Shown: positions 52,251-62,011, counted from the first letter of the stretch. The stretch is DNA of 64,000 nt from Oceanobacillus rekensis (GCF_002153375.1 NZ_MTBQ01000002.1:64223-128222), one strand, 5' to 3'. A program made the numbers and translations. Notes: generated from the sequence alone by a model not told the origin.

Positions 52251-52400
52251 ATGTTGTTTGAAAATAAGGTCGTATTAAACCGGTATGCAACTGCCGAGGA
52301 AATTGCAGATCTAATGGTATTTCTATCTTCTGACAAGGCATCATTTATTAGTGGATCTTATTACAGAATCGATGGTGGACAAGGAGCTACATCTGTTTAA
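52251..52400 (+). pseudogene. Internally deleted short-chain dehydrogenase
   Basis: A 49-codon frame with a good ribosome binding site (AAAAGGAG). It opens MLFENKVVL, the usual SDR start, and then continues directly as NRYATAEEIADLMVFLSSDK and ASFISGSYYRIDGGQG, the usual SDR end. About 190 residues, including the nucleotide-binding and catalytic motifs, are missing by an in-frame deletion, so any product is inactive. Confidence 0.8.
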
Positions 52401-52424
52401 TATAAAAAAATTGGAGGGATTTAT

Positions 52425-53195
52425 ATGACATTTCCAGTATTAGAAGGTAAAGTGGCTATTGTAACAGGTTCAGCAATGGGAATGGGACTTGCTACAGCAA
52501 AGCTTTTTGCAGATGCAAAGGCTAAGGTAGTAATCGCAGACTTCAACGAAGAAAAAGGAAAAGAAGCCGTTTCTGAAATTGAAGCAAACGGTGGGACTGC
52601 CTATTTTGTCAAAGTTGATATATCTAAATCGGATCAAGTACAAGACATGATTGCTAAAACAGTTGAGAAATATGGCCGTCTTGATGTGGCAGTTAATAAT
52701 GCTGCATTAACACCAGATAATGCCCCTGCAGCTGAGTTTGATGAAGAGTATTGGAATAAGCTAATCTCCATCGATCTTACCGGAACGGCATTATGTATGA
52801 AATATGAATTACAGCAAATGATCAAACAAGGAGATGGCGGAAGTATTGTCAATATATCTTCCGTAAGTGGTTTCCGTCCACAGCCAAATAATATTGCCTA
52901 TGTTGCAGCGAAACATGGGGTAGTTGGAATGACGAAGGTTGCTGCACTAGAGAATGGGGATAAAAATATTCGTGTTAACTCCGTCGCACCAGGTGCGATT
53001 GATACTCCTATGTTAAGGGGAGCATTGGAAGAAACTGGGCAAACAGAAGAGGAATTTGCGCCGCAACTTAGTCTTTTAGGACGATTTGGCCAGCCTGAAG
53101 AAATTGCTGAAGCAAGTCTATGGTTAGCTTCCGGCCAATCGTCATACATTACAGGAACAGTTATCCACGCTGATGCTGGATATACAAGCCGATAA
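52425..53195 (+). CDS. Short-chain dehydrogenase/reductase (intact)
   Basis: 256-residue classical SDR. TGSAMGMG is the coenzyme loop (TGxxxGxG). NNAALTPDN, then SIVNISSVSGFRPQPNNIAY and VAAKHGVVG supply the Asn, Ser, Tyr and Lys of the active site, and PGAIDTPM follows. An Asp at the end of the second strand (VIADFNEE) suggests NAD(H) preference. It would reduce or oxidise a hydroxyl. It is the only intact member of a group whose two upstream relatives are broken. TTGGAGGG precedes the ATG. Confidence 0.88.
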   Translation: MTFPVLEGKVAIVTGSAMGMGLATAKLFADAKAKVVIADFNEEKGKEAVSEIEANGGTAYFVKVDISKSDQVQDMIAKTVEKYGRLDVAVNNAALTPDNAPAAEFDEEYWNKLISIDLTGTALCMKYELQQMIKQGDGGSIVNISSVSGFRPQPNNIAYVAAKHGVVGMTKVAALENGDKNIRVNSVAPGAIDTPMLRGALEETGQTEEEFAPQLSLLGRFGQPEEIAEASLWLASGQSSYITGTVIHADAGYTSR

Positions 53196-53223
53196 TAGGA
53201 TGAACACCAATCAATTATAAAGT

Positions 53224-53252
53224 GGAAGCATGGGAACCGTCCCCATGCTTCC
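53224..53252. repeat. Single palindromic arm
   Basis: One arm of the family (GGAAGCATGGGAACCGTCCC ... TTCC) between the SDR and bioB ends, serving as a likely shared terminator of two convergent genes. Confidence 0.75.
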
Positions 53253-53258
53253 TTTTGA

Positions 53259-54257
53259 TTATACTTGCTCTTCACGTACTTGACTATAATCAATTTCAAA
53301 TCCGAGGTCTTCAATCATTTTATGATCATCTGTACTATCCTGTCCGGCTGTCGTTAAGTAGTCACCAACAAAGACTGAATTGGCTGGATAAAGTCCCAGT
53401 GGCTGCAGACTTCTCAAATTTACTTCCCGCCCGCCCGAAATTCGAATTTCCTTGGTAGGATTGATATAACGAAATAGGGCCAATACTTTCAAGCAATAAT
53501 TCGGATGCAATTCTTCCGTTCCTTCTAATGGTGTGCCATCAATCGCGTGTAAGAAGTTTACCGGGATAGAGTCGGCATCAAGAATTTTAAGAGTTCTTGC
53601 CATATCAATCACATCTTCTTGTGATTCCTTCATACCAACAATCACACCAGAACATGGTGAAATACCTGCTTCTTTTGCCGTATTAACTGTTGCCACACGG
53701 TCATCATATGTATGTGAAGTTGTAATATTCGGATGGTGAGCTTTGGATGTATTGATATTATGGTTATAACGATCAACACCAGCATCCTTTAATTGCTCGG
53801 CTTGTTCCGGCTTCAAAATTCCCATACAAGCACATACTTTCAAATCATATTTATCCTTAATTTCTTTGACCGCAGAAGCAACTGTATCCACTTCCCGTTT
53901 GCTTGGCCCTCTTCCGCTCGCAACAATGCAATATGTTCCTGCATTTAGCCGATCTGCTTGCTCTGCACCACTTAGCAGTGACACTCTATTTACGAATGTG
54001 TACTTATCTACAGGTGCGGTTGATATGGAGGATTGAGCACAATATCCGCAGTTTTCCGGACAAAGACCTGATTTCGCATTAATAATCATATTTAATTTCA
54101 CTTTATTCCCGTAATAATGACGTCTAATGTTATATGATCCCTGAAGTAGCAATAGTAATTCATCATCTGGACAATTTAGAATTGAAAGTGCTTCATCATC
54201 ACTTATTTCCTCGCCTGCTAACACTCGATCTGCCATACCAAACCAATCATTCATCAT
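53259..54257 (-). CDS. bioB: Biotin synthase
   Basis: 332-residue radical SAM enzyme. The SAM cluster motif is CPENCGYC (Cys66, Cys70, Cys73). The second cluster ligands and substrate site follow, including CACMGILKPEQ, YNHNINTSKAHHPNITTSHTY and VNFLHAIDGTPLEG. It inserts sulfur into dethiobiotin. No bioA, bioD or bioF is here, so the strain may use imported or locally supplied dethiobiotin; the neighbouring bioY imports biotin. The two start codons MM follow GGGAG. Confidence 0.95.
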   Translation of the reverse strand: MMNDWFGMADRVLAGEEISDDEALSILNCPDDELLLLLQGSYNIRRHYYGNKVKLNMIINAKSGLCPENCGYCAQSSISTAPVDKYTFVNRVSLLSGAEQADRLNAGTYCIVASGRGPSKREVDTVASAVKEIKDKYDLKVCACMGILKPEQAEQLKDAGVDRYNHNINTSKAHHPNITTSHTYDDRVATVNTAKEAGISPCSGVIVGMKESQEDVIDMARTLKILDADSIPVNFLHAIDGTPLEGTEELHPNYCLKVLALFRYINPTKEIRISGGREVNLRSLQPLGLYPANSVFVGDYLTTAGQDSTDDHKMIEDLGFEIDYSQVREEQV

Positions 54258-54423
54258 ATTTTTATTCTCCCTTTTTAAAAAAATATTTGTGAATTTGACC
54301 CGAGCAACTGCCTATATTATCCTTTTTCAACCCAATAGATGAACAGAGTGCTCGATCCCAAATTTGTTCGTAAACTTTTTACAACTAATCATCCAACCCA
54401 TTTTCCAGTAAAGAGTCTCATAA

Positions 54424-55002
54424 TTAAGCAGTTGTCTTATGTTTTACATTTCTCGATTTGTAAACTTTTCCGTGAAGCCGAAATGCCAGTACACCAGCTA
54501 AACAAGAGAAGATAATATCTTTTGGAAGTGGAGCAGCCATCCATAACCATGCAATCGCATAACTAAATCCTTCTGGCGCACCAAACCATAGCTGATAAGC
54601 AAAGTACATCCAAGTTGTTCCAAAAACATAGTTAATAGTCATTCCTGATAATGCGGCCATAATAAAGTTTGTTTTTGAAGATTTCTTCTCTGCCATTTTT
54701 CCTGCAACAAAGGCAACAAGAATATTGGATAAAATAAACCCGAAAGTTGGTGTAATTATGGATGATGGGCCACCTGAGAATTGAGAAAATACCGGGGCTC
54801 CGGCTAGTCCAATCAAGGCATACACTGTCATGGAAATGGCTCCTAATCTGCTTCCAAGTAGAAGACCTGATAAAATACTGAAAAATGTAGTTAAGGTAAT
54901 CGGTACTCCTCCGACAACAATAAAAGCGGTTATATTTGCTCCGATTGCCATTAATGAAGCGAATAATCCCGCCAATGTAATATCTTGCGCCTTTAATTTG
55001 AT
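54424..55002 (-). CDS. bioY: Biotin ECF transporter S component, apparent ATC start
   Basis: 192-residue BioY with six hydrophobic segments. It begins KLKAQDITLAGLFASLMAIG and has PSSIITPTFGFILSNILVAF and PLPKDIIFSCLAGVLAFR, as in other BioY proteins. It binds biotin as the substrate-binding component of an ECF transporter. The best Shine-Dalgarno (AAAGGAGG) points to an ATC codon at 55002, where homologues have ATG. An in-frame TTG exists at 55026 but has no ribosome binding site. Non-ATG ATC initiation or a mutation is implied. A BirA operator lies upstream. Confidence 0.85.
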   Translation of the reverse strand: MKLKAQDITLAGLFASLMAIGANITAFIVVGGVPITLTTFFSILSGLLLGSRLGAISMTVYALIGLAGAPVFSQFSGGPSSIITPTFGFILSNILVAFVAGKMAEKKSSKTNFIMAALSGMTINYVFGTTWMYFAYQLWFGAPEGFSYAIAWLWMAAPLPKDIIFSCLAGVLAFRLHGKVYKSRNVKHKTTA

Positions 55003-55093
55003 GGTTTTTCCTCCTTTCTGCTGCAAACCAGCTGAAAATTTTACAATTTAATTCATTTATTGTTAAAAATAAGAATATTTCATTTTAAAGTAA

Positions 55094-55123
55094 TTGTCAA
55101 CCTATTATTTAAATAGCTAACAA
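55094..55123 (-). promoter_or_regulatory. BirA operator upstream of bioY
   Basis: On the minus strand TTGTTAGC, 14 bases, GTTGACAA matches the palindromic BirA box (TTGTTAAC-N14-16-GTTAACAA) with one change per arm. It overlaps the TTGACA -35 of the bioY promoter, so biotin-bound BirA should repress it. Confidence 0.8.
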
Positions 55124-55342
55124 TGAAAATGAATTTTAATAACACGGTAATCAGTTACTGTATCAGCAGATTGATGGAAGTGTAATCGTTGAAAGTTCTT
55201 TTAGTAAAACTTTTTCGTAGTTGTTGTTATCCTAAACGTAATAAATCAAGTGGAACCTAAAATCAAAAATGAAATGGTTAATATATTTTAAAAAACTGCA
55301 GAAGATAAACTTGTAATTAATATTACTGAGGAGGGGATTTTG

Positions 55343-55564
55343 ATGACTCAACAACAAATTGATTTAAATCAACTGACACAAGCAAAAGCAAATGTAACAT
55401 TAACACAGGAATTGTTAACACAAGCAATTGAAAAGTCTACATCGGACCAGGCACTTGCCCAAGCAGCAATTAAACAAGCTTCTTCCGAAATAGCCTCTGC
55501 CCAAACAGCGGTTAGCCAAGTTCAAAGTGCAATATTAACACAGCAAGCACAATCCGAATCTTAA
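55343..55564 (+). CDS. Small Ala/Gln-rich helical protein
   Basis: 73-residue protein composed mainly of Ala, Gln, Ser and Thr (DQALAQAAIKQASSEIASAQ and related stretches). Heptad-like spacing of Leu, Ile and Ala suggests an extended amphipathic helix or coiled coil. GAGGAGGGG lies upstream of the ATG, which supports real translation. I do not recognise it; the low-complexity composition resembles small spore or stress proteins only in a general way. Confidence 0.55.
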   Translation: MTQQQIDLNQLTQAKANVTLTQELLTQAIEKSTSDQALAQAAIKQASSEIASAQTAVSQVQSAILTQQAQSES

Positions 55565-55674
55565 GTAGATTTGTAGTTGTTGTTGTCCGAGGAACATCTT
55601 TTCTTTCCTCATTTGGTGTCAGATCTTCAACTTTATAAAGCATTAAAAACTTCTAAGAAGATTAATGAATGCAG

Positions 55675-55706
55675 AAAAAGGGCCAGATTTAATTCTGGCC
55701 CTTTTT
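55675..55706. terminator. Bidirectional terminator between the small ORF and metQ
   Basis: AAAAAGGGCCAGA pairs with TCTGGCCCTTTTT. A and T runs on both sides serve the plus-strand small gene and the minus-strand met operon. Confidence 0.88.
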
Positions 55707-55729
55707 CATGAATTTCGTAATCTTATCAT

Positions 55730-56569
55730 TTATTCTGTCATCCAAGCAGGTTTACCAAAGCCTTCAAATTCTTCATCGATAACTTGTTCAAATGCATCAG
55801 ATTCAACTACCTCTAGAATATCTTTTGCTAATTGGCTATCCTCATTTTCAGCAGTTACTGCAACTACATTACGATACGAATCATCCATGTCTTCAAGTGC
55901 TATTGCATCCAGTAGATCCATGTCTGCTGCTAATGCAAAGTTACCAGGAACAGTAGAAAGGTCAGCACTTTCCACAGCGCGAGGTAATTGACCTGCTTCG
56001 ATTGGCTGGAATTCTAAATTCTTTGGATTTTCTACAATGTTTTGCTCAGAAACTTTTAACTCATCAGCATTTTCATCAATGACGATTAGACCTTCATCTT
56101 GAAGCGTGTTATATGCGCGCGCACCATTTGTTGGGTCATTTGGAACCGCGATAGTTGCCCCATCTTCAATTTCGTCTATGGAATTGTATACATTCGAATA
56201 AATTCCCATTGGTGCAGTTGGTACAGTAGTTAATGCGGTTAAGTCCATTTCATTTTCTACTTCAAAATTTTCCAAGTAAATCGTATGCTGGAATAGGTTA
56301 GCATCAATATCCCCTTGATTTAAGGCATTATTTGGCTGGATATAATCACTAAATTCAACAACTTCAACCGTATATCCTTTTTCCTCGAGTCCTGGTATTA
56401 AAGCTTTTGTTGTCATATCGCTGTATGGTCCTGGTGTTGCGCCGATTTTAATATCTTTTGTTGCTTCTCCTTCACCATTTGAACTGCTATCTTCATTGTC
56501 ACTGCCACCACATGCAGCAAGTAACCCAATTACAAGTATTAATACTAGTCCTAATAATGTCTTTTTCAT
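55730..56569 (-). CDS. metQ: Methionine ABC transporter substrate-binding lipoprotein
   Basis: 279-residue NlpA/MetQ lipoprotein. The lipobox is LLAAC (Cys20), followed by a Ser/Asn/Glu linker and IKIGATPGPYSDMTTKALIP. The later blocks DIDANLFQHTIYL, TVPTAPMGIYS and VPNDPTNGARAY are typical of MetQ. It binds methionine outside the membrane. It is the third gene of metNPQ, controlled by a SAM-I riboswitch. Confidence 0.92.
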   Translation of the reverse strand: MKKTLLGLVLILVIGLLAACGGSDNEDSSSNGEGEATKDIKIGATPGPYSDMTTKALIPGLEEKGYTVEVVEFSDYIQPNNALNQGDIDANLFQHTIYLENFEVENEMDLTALTTVPTAPMGIYSNVYNSIDEIEDGATIAVPNDPTNGARAYNTLQDEGLIVIDENADELKVSEQNIVENPKNLEFQPIEAGQLPRAVESADLSTVPGNFALAADMDLLDAIALEDMDDSYRNVVAVTAENEDSQLAKDILEVVESDAFEQVIDEEFEGFGKPAWMTE

Positions 56570-56634
56570 TTTGTCTTTACCCCTTTTTATGTTATTAAAA
56601 TTAGATTGCCCTTATGGAAAGGACATATCTACTT

Positions 56635-57306
56635 TTATTTTTTATTAACAACTTTAGCAATTTTATCGCCGGCAAGTTGTATGATTTGAACGAAAATAAT
56701 TAGAATAATAACGGTTGTAATCATGATGGTGTCATCATAACGGTAGTAACCAAATCGTATTGCTAAGTCGCCAATACCACCACCGCCAAGGGTTCCTGCA
56801 ACGGCAGATGTCCCAACTAAACTGACAATCGTTATCGTGATTCCAGAGATGATTCCTGCCTTTGCTTCAGGAAGAATAACATCTTTAATGATCATCCATG
56901 GTGTTCCACCGGCAGCAATCGCTGCTTCGATGACGCCATAATTAACTTCCCGAAGTGCGGACTCTACCAAGCGGGCAAAGAAGGGAATAGCTGCTACAGA
57001 TAAGGAAACACTTGCCGCTGTAGGTCCAATCATGGAACCTACGAGAGCGACGGTTAATGGAATTAGGGCCACTAAAAGAATAATAAATGGAATGGAACGT
57101 ATGAGATTGACAATAAAACCTAAGATTTGATTGGCAACCCGGTTTTCCAGAAATAGGCCTTTATCAGTAATAAAGATTAATATTCCTAATGGGAGTCCAA
57201 TGATAATTGCAACAACAAGTGCAATGGAAATCATATATAACGTTTCTAAAAAGGCAGAATTGATTTCTGGAATAAATTCGATTAAATGATTAACATCAAA
57301 TTCCAT
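56635..57306 (-). CDS. metP: Methionine ABC transporter permease
   Basis: 223-residue MetI-type permease with about five to six helices. It has the EAA-type loop VIEAAIAAGGTPWMIIKDVI then LPEAKAGIISG that docks to the ATPase. The start lies inside the metN 3' end (11-base overlap), showing translational coupling. Confidence 0.92.
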   Translation of the reverse strand: MEFDVNHLIEFIPEINSAFLETLYMISIALVVAIIIGLPLGILIFITDKGLFLENRVANQILGFIVNLIRSIPFIILLVALIPLTVALVGSMIGPTAASVSLSVAAIPFFARLVESALREVNYGVIEAAIAAGGTPWMIIKDVILPEAKAGIISGITITIVSLVGTSAVAGTLGGGGIGDLAIRFGYYRYDDTIMITTVIILIIFVQIIQLAGDKIAKVVNKK

Positions 57307-58309
57307 TGCGAATCACCTCAACTTGAGCAGATTGTTTTTCAATATATTGTAAAGCCTTCTGAATTTCATTTGATTCACCAACTAATTCCATCACAAAGAT
57401 TCCTAGTGGCAAATCTTGAATATAATCGATGGAACCATGGAGGAAATTTCCTTCTACATTAAATTTCTTTAGCGTACCTGAAATGACCCCTTCACCAGCT
57501 ACATCGCCTCGGAAAAGTACCTTAACAATCGTGCCTTTTACATGTTTTAAAATTGTCTCCGGGATTTCAAAGGAAACGACACTGGAAATAAACTCTTTCG
57601 TCAATTCCTCTTTTGGATTAGAAAATACATCATAGACAGGACCATCTTCAACAACTCTGCCATCCTGCATAATCGCCATCCGATGACAGATGTCTTTGAC
57701 GACGTCCATTTCATGAGTGATGATTACAATGGTGATGTTCAACTCTCGGTTAATTTTTTTTAATAGGTTTAAAATCGATTTTGTTGTCGTTGGGTCCAGT
57801 GCAGAAGTTGCTTCATCACATAACAACACTTTTGGATTATTTGCCAATGCTCTGGCAATTCCAACCCGCTGCTTTTGCCCACCGCTTAGCTGGCCTGGGA
57901 AAACATCGCGCTTGTCTGTGAGACCAACCATGTCCAGCAATTCATCAACTCTAACCTTCATTTCCTCTTTTGGTAATTTGGCAGCCTTTAGTGAAAATGC
58001 AATATTTTCCGCTACCGTTTTTTGACTGACCAAATTAAAATGTTGAAAGATCATTCCGATTTTAAGCCGTGCAAGCCGCAAATCACTTTTGTTTAATAAG
58101 GTAAGATCAGAGCCATCGACTTTTATTTTTCCAATGGTTGGTTTCTCCAGTAAATTGATACAACGGAGAAGGGAGCTTTTTCCAGCACCAGAATATCCGG
58201 CAATCCCGTATACTTCTCCCTCATTCACGGTTATAGAGACGTTATCTACGCCTTTTATTTCTCTCTTATTCGTATGATAAACTTTTGTTAAATTACGAAT
58301 CTCAATCAT
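57296..58309 (-). CDS. metN: Methionine ABC transporter ATPase
   Basis: 337-residue MetN. Walker A is GYSGAGKSS, the signature LSGGQKQR and Walker B VLLCDEATSALDP. The C-terminal ~90 residues (after residue 245) are the NIL regulatory domain, where methionine binds and inhibits transport in known MetN proteins. First gene of the operon, behind a SAM-I riboswitch. Confidence 0.93.
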   Translation of the reverse strand: MIEIRNLTKVYHTNKREIKGVDNVSITVNEGEVYGIAGYSGAGKSSLLRCINLLEKPTIGKIKVDGSDLTLLNKSDLRLARLKIGMIFQHFNLVSQKTVAENIAFSLKAAKLPKEEMKVRVDELLDMVGLTDKRDVFPGQLSGGQKQRVGIARALANNPKVLLCDEATSALDPTTTKSILNLLKKINRELNITIVIITHEMDVVKDICHRMAIMQDGRVVEDGPVYDVFSNPKEELTKEFISSVVSFEIPETILKHVKGTIVKVLFRGDVAGEGVISGTLKKFNVEGNFLHGSIDYIQDLPLGIFVMELVGESNEIQKALQYIEKQSAQVEVIRNGI

Positions 58310-58397
58310 AAGCTTCCCTCATTTCTAGTTGTAAAGCAGTTGAAGTTTTCAGGAAAAATGCAGCTCTGCTCATATTGCTTCATTGATTTACTGAATT

Positions 58398-58427
58398 AAA
58401 AAATGCCCTCTCATCTGAAAGGGCATT
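58398..58427 (-). terminator. Terminator of the met operon SAM riboswitch
   Basis: AATGCCCTTTCAG pairs with CTGAGAGGGCATT in effect around a short loop on the minus strand, followed by six T. It lies between the aptamer and metN. Confidence 0.85.
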
Positions 58428-58442
58428 GACATATGTACAACG

Positions 58443-58544
58443 ATTATCTTTCAGAATGAAATATTCTGCAGGATTTAGCACCTTCCCAGGCCATGGGGGT
58501 TGCCGGACGTCAAAGGGCCATTCCCTCGGTCACTCTTGATAAAG
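58443..58544 (-). ncRNA. SAM-I (S-box) riboswitch of metNPQ
   Basis: On the minus strand CTTTATCAAGAGTGACC, GAGGGAATGGCCC, GACGTCCGGCAACC, GGTGCTAAATCC and the closing CTGAAAGATAA occur in the canonical order. It controls metNPQ in the classical way. Confidence 0.93.
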
Positions 58545-58600
58545 TTTATTATTCAATTATTAGTTGCACTAATTATATTGCCTAAACACTAGATTGTCAA

Positions 58601-58620
58601 GGAAGCATGGGGACGGTTCC
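58601..58620. repeat. Truncated palindromic arm
   Basis: GGAAGCATGGGGACGGTTCC is followed by unrelated sequence instead of the closing arm. It lies between the met riboswitch and the RND gene. Confidence 0.6.
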
Positions 58621-58778
58621 CTTTCGATATATTTCGCCAAAAGCCGGGGAGTGACAGGCACTGGTAAGACGGCGTTAATTTAAGTTATTGTAAATTATTG
58701 CTGTTTTTCAACTATTGCAATTATATTTCGATTATACTATTTAGGGCTTTAAAAATATAGATGAGGGACGGGGAGAAC

Positions 58779-61700
58779 TTGCTGAAGTTTATTGTTAATC
58801 GAAAAATTCTAGTTGGTTTGGTGACGGTACTAGTACTAATCTTAGGGGGATATTCATTAACAAAGCTTGATGAAGAGCTTATGCCACCTGTGGAGTTTGA
58901 TGGAGCATATATTGCTGTGAGCGCTGGGGATATGGCTGCAATTGAAGTAGAAAGAACCATTACTACTCCACTCGAACAAAGTATTCAAGGGATTGATGGT
59001 GTGGAAGAAATCTATTCCACCAGCATGATTGGACAAAGCAGTTTGCAAATTACGATTGCAAAAGGGCAAGGTGAAGATGTTTCAAAAGAGATTGAATCAA
59101 TTGCCAATGCTGTTACTTCTGATGTGTCAGGGGTTACAGAAGTAATAGCAGATCAAATGAGCATGAGCGGAAATTATGAGTTTTTTATGGATGTTTCAAA
59201 TGGAGATATAGATGTCCTTACAGCATTTGCGCAGGATGTTCTCCAACCTCGTTTGGAGGAGCTCTCTGAAGTAAGAGATGTTTCTCTCATGGGAATACAG
59301 GAATATGAAATGAGTATCGAATTGGACCGGGAAAGTCTGCTGGAATTTGGTTTGGATAGTTCACAAGTTATCTCGATTATCCAGGAGACCAATACAGAGG
59401 CGACATTAGGGGAAGTACAAGAGGAAGGTGCGCAGCCCTCTATTCGTTGGGAAACCGAATTAACGTCGATTGAAAATGTGGAAAATATTAAAATCCCAAC
59501 AGAGGCAGGTTTTATTGCATTACATGAAGTTGCAGATATTTCCAAACAGCCATTAGAAAATACTTCTTATGTATGGAAAGATGGGACAAAGGATTTTATC
59601 TTTGTTCAGATTGCTCGAAATGCTGCTGTGACACAAATCGATATGGCAGAGGCGATACGTGAAGAAGTTCAGCTGATAAGAGATGAAGGCCTAGTCGAGG
59701 ATGTTGAATTAAATGAGCTCGTTGCCCAAGCGGACTATGTAAAAGAATCGATTGATGGAATCACAAATAATATCCTTATTGGGGGTATAGTTGCAATTGT
59801 TATTTTACTGTTGTTTTTACGTAATGTTCGGGCGACGGTTATTATCGGAATCTCCATTCCAACTTCTATCCTACTAACGTTTATCACGATGTGGATTTTA
59901 GATTACAGCTTTAATATGCTTTCACTTATTGCCCTTGGCTTAGGTGTTGGAATGATGGTTGATTCGTCGATTGTTGTACTGGAGTCGATTTACAAGAAAA
60001 AAGAACAAGGATTAAAACCGTTGAACGCAGTGCTTGAAGGTACAAAGGAAGTAACTTCAGCAGTTATTGCTTCGATGCTGACTACGATTGTTGTATTTTT
60101 GCCAATTGGGTTAATGGGTGGGGATATCGGGCAGTTTATGGTAATCCTATCTGTCGTTGTTGCCATTACGCTCATTAGTTCTGTTATTGTTGCCTTTACC
60201 TTAATTCCATCATTATCTGAGAGATTCCTTAAGATTCGTAAAAAGAATATTGGAAAAGAAGGACGAATAGTCAAAGGGTATGGGGATCTCGTATCATGGG
60301 TTGTGAAAAAGAAACGAAACAGCTTTGCAATGATTTTTATCTTTTTCCTCATGTTTTCTGGTTCCATGTTTCTTGTTACTAAGATTCCAATGACCATCAT
60401 GCCGGATATGTTAAATCGGTATGCGGAATTAATGATTGATCTCGAGACAGGTGTATCTGCAGAAGAGAAAGAAGAAGCTGCAATGACAATAAATGAAACA
60501 TTAGCTGCCATTGATGATGTAGAAACAAGTTATATTATTGATGATGGATCGATGTTCTATACGTTGATTAATATGACCAAGGAGGACGAGATAACAAGAG
60601 AACAGAAAGAAGTGAATGAAGAGATTTTAAGTTCCTTGCGAGAGCTGGAAGAAGATCACCCAATAAAAAGTGTGCAGAGTGCCATGTCTGTAAATACAGG
60701 GCAGCCTGTTCAACTGCAGATTAAAGGTGAAAATTTTGAAGAAATGCAAGCGATCGTGGATGATTTTTCAAATGAGCTTGAAAGTATGGAGGGGCTTACT
60801 GGTATTACTAATTCAATGGAACGGACTTCCATTGAAAAGGTAGTAGAACTAAATGAAGAGGCGATGGAGGATGCTTTGGTTTCAGAAATCCAGATTCGTC
60901 AATTTATACAGGAGGCATTTCTTGATATGCCGATTGGTGAAGTTGCAATCAGCGATGCAAGCGTCCCGTTAGTTGTGAAGTGGAATGAAGAATTAGTTAA
61001 TGAAGATGATTTGCTTGAGTTGGAAATCCTGACGCCTGAAGGGGAAAGGACCCTATCCGATTTTGTGTCATTACAAAATATGGATACACCGAATGAAATC
61101 TCTCATATTGATGGGGAGCGATATATAACGGTTTCTGCTGATATTGAAAATACCGATTTGGGGACAGTCAATCGAGAAATTCAAAATCTTATTAATGATT
61201 TTGAAATTCCATCTGGGTACACGATTTCTGCTGGAGGGGATCTCGAAACACAGCAAGAACTCCTTTCCGATTTGGTAATGGTTCTCGCCATATCCATCTT
61301 CCTCGTTTACCTGGTCATGGCAGTGCAATTTAATCATTTGGCACATCCAATTATTGTTATGTCTGTCATTCCAATGACGATTGTTGGTGTGATTTTAGGT
61401 TTATTTATGACGCAACGGGAACTTAGTATGATGTCAGGAATGGGAATCATTATGCTCATTGGTATTGTGCTAAATAATGCAATTCTTTTAATTGACCGGA
61501 CTAACCAGCTGCGTAAAGAAGGTGCTTCGGTAAATGAAGCGATAAGCAGGGCTGGTAAGGACCGGATCCGACCAATATTTATGACGACATTTACGACAGT
61601 TGGCGGCATGTTACCACTTGCACTTGCCACAGGTACTACGGGTAATTATCAGGCACCGATGGCAACTGCGATTATATCTGGATTATTGTTTGCAACCATG

Positions 61701-61823
61701 ATCACACTCGTCTTAATTCCTGCAGTCTACCGAATGTTTCATGCAATAGGAATTGGATTTGGCGGCTTATTGAAGAAAAAGCAAAAAGCAACGAAGAAGG
61801 ATCTAAAAGAACAAGCAGGATAA
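58779..61823 (+). CDS. RND family transporter (AcrB/SwrC-like)
   Basis: 1014-residue RND permease with two similar halves, each with a TM followed by a large extracytoplasmic region and five more TMs. The first periplasmic-type loop begins about residue 30; GLGVGMMVDSSIVVLESI carries the proton-relay Asp. In the second half, GMGIIMLIGIVLNNAIL is the matching TM4. It resembles Gram-positive SwrC, which exports surfactant-like lipids. No membrane fusion protein lies next to it. I start at TTG 58779, which gives MLKFIVNRKIL and has GGGGAG upstream; an ATG at 58761 has no clear site. Confidence 0.85.
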   Translation: MLKFIVNRKILVGLVTVLVLILGGYSLTKLDEELMPPVEFDGAYIAVSAGDMAAIEVERTITTPLEQSIQGIDGVEEIYSTSMIGQSSLQITIAKGQGEDVSKEIESIANAVTSDVSGVTEVIADQMSMSGNYEFFMDVSNGDIDVLTAFAQDVLQPRLEELSEVRDVSLMGIQEYEMSIELDRESLLEFGLDSSQVISIIQETNTEATLGEVQEEGAQPSIRWETELTSIENVENIKIPTEAGFIALHEVADISKQPLENTSYVWKDGTKDFIFVQIARNAAVTQIDMAEAIREEVQLIRDEGLVEDVELNELVAQADYVKESIDGITNNILIGGIVAIVILLLFLRNVRATVIIGISIPTSILLTFITMWILDYSFNMLSLIALGLGVGMMVDSSIVVLESIYKKKEQGLKPLNAVLEGTKEVTSAVIASMLTTIVVFLPIGLMGGDIGQFMVILSVVVAITLISSVIVAFTLIPSLSERFLKIRKKNIGKEGRIVKGYGDLVSWVVKKKRNSFAMIFIFFLMFSGSMFLVTKIPMTIMPDMLNRYAELMIDLETGVSAEEKEEAAMTINETLAAIDDVETSYIIDDGSMFYTLINMTKEDEITREQKEVNEEILSSLRELEEDHPIKSVQSAMSVNTGQPVQLQIKGENFEEMQAIVDDFSNELESMEGLTGITNSMERTSIEKVVELNEEAMEDALVSEIQIRQFIQEAFLDMPIGEVAISDASVPLVVKWNEELVNEDDLLELEILTPEGERTLSDFVSLQNMDTPNEISHIDGERYITVSADIENTDLGTVNREIQNLINDFEIPSGYTISAGGDLETQQELLSDLVMVLAISIFLVYLVMAVQFNHLAHPIIVMSVIPMTIVGVILGLFMTQRELSMMSGMGIIMLIGIVLNNAILLIDRTNQLRKEGASVNEAISRAGKDRIRPIFMTTFTTVGGMLPLALATGTTGNYQAPMATAIISGLLFATMITLVLIPAVYRMFHAIGIGFGGLLKKKQKATKKDLKEQAG

Positions 61824-61833
61824 TGTCAGTCAA

Positions 61834-61905
61834 GGAAGCATGGGGACGGTTCTCATGCTTCCTTTTTTTCTTGTAGAGGAAGCAAAAGAGCCGTCCCCAT
61901 GCTTC
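61834..61905. repeat. Paired GGAAGCATG palindromic element
   Basis: Two good arms with a T run between, starting 11 bases after the RND stop codon. Confidence 0.85.
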
Positions 61906-62011
61906 TAGAAAAACAAGAAAACTATCCGGAAATATGCTATTATAGATAGGTTGGACTATTTTATTTTTTTGTGGATTAACCATATGTCTTGAAACTACTG
62001 GAGGGGATGAA

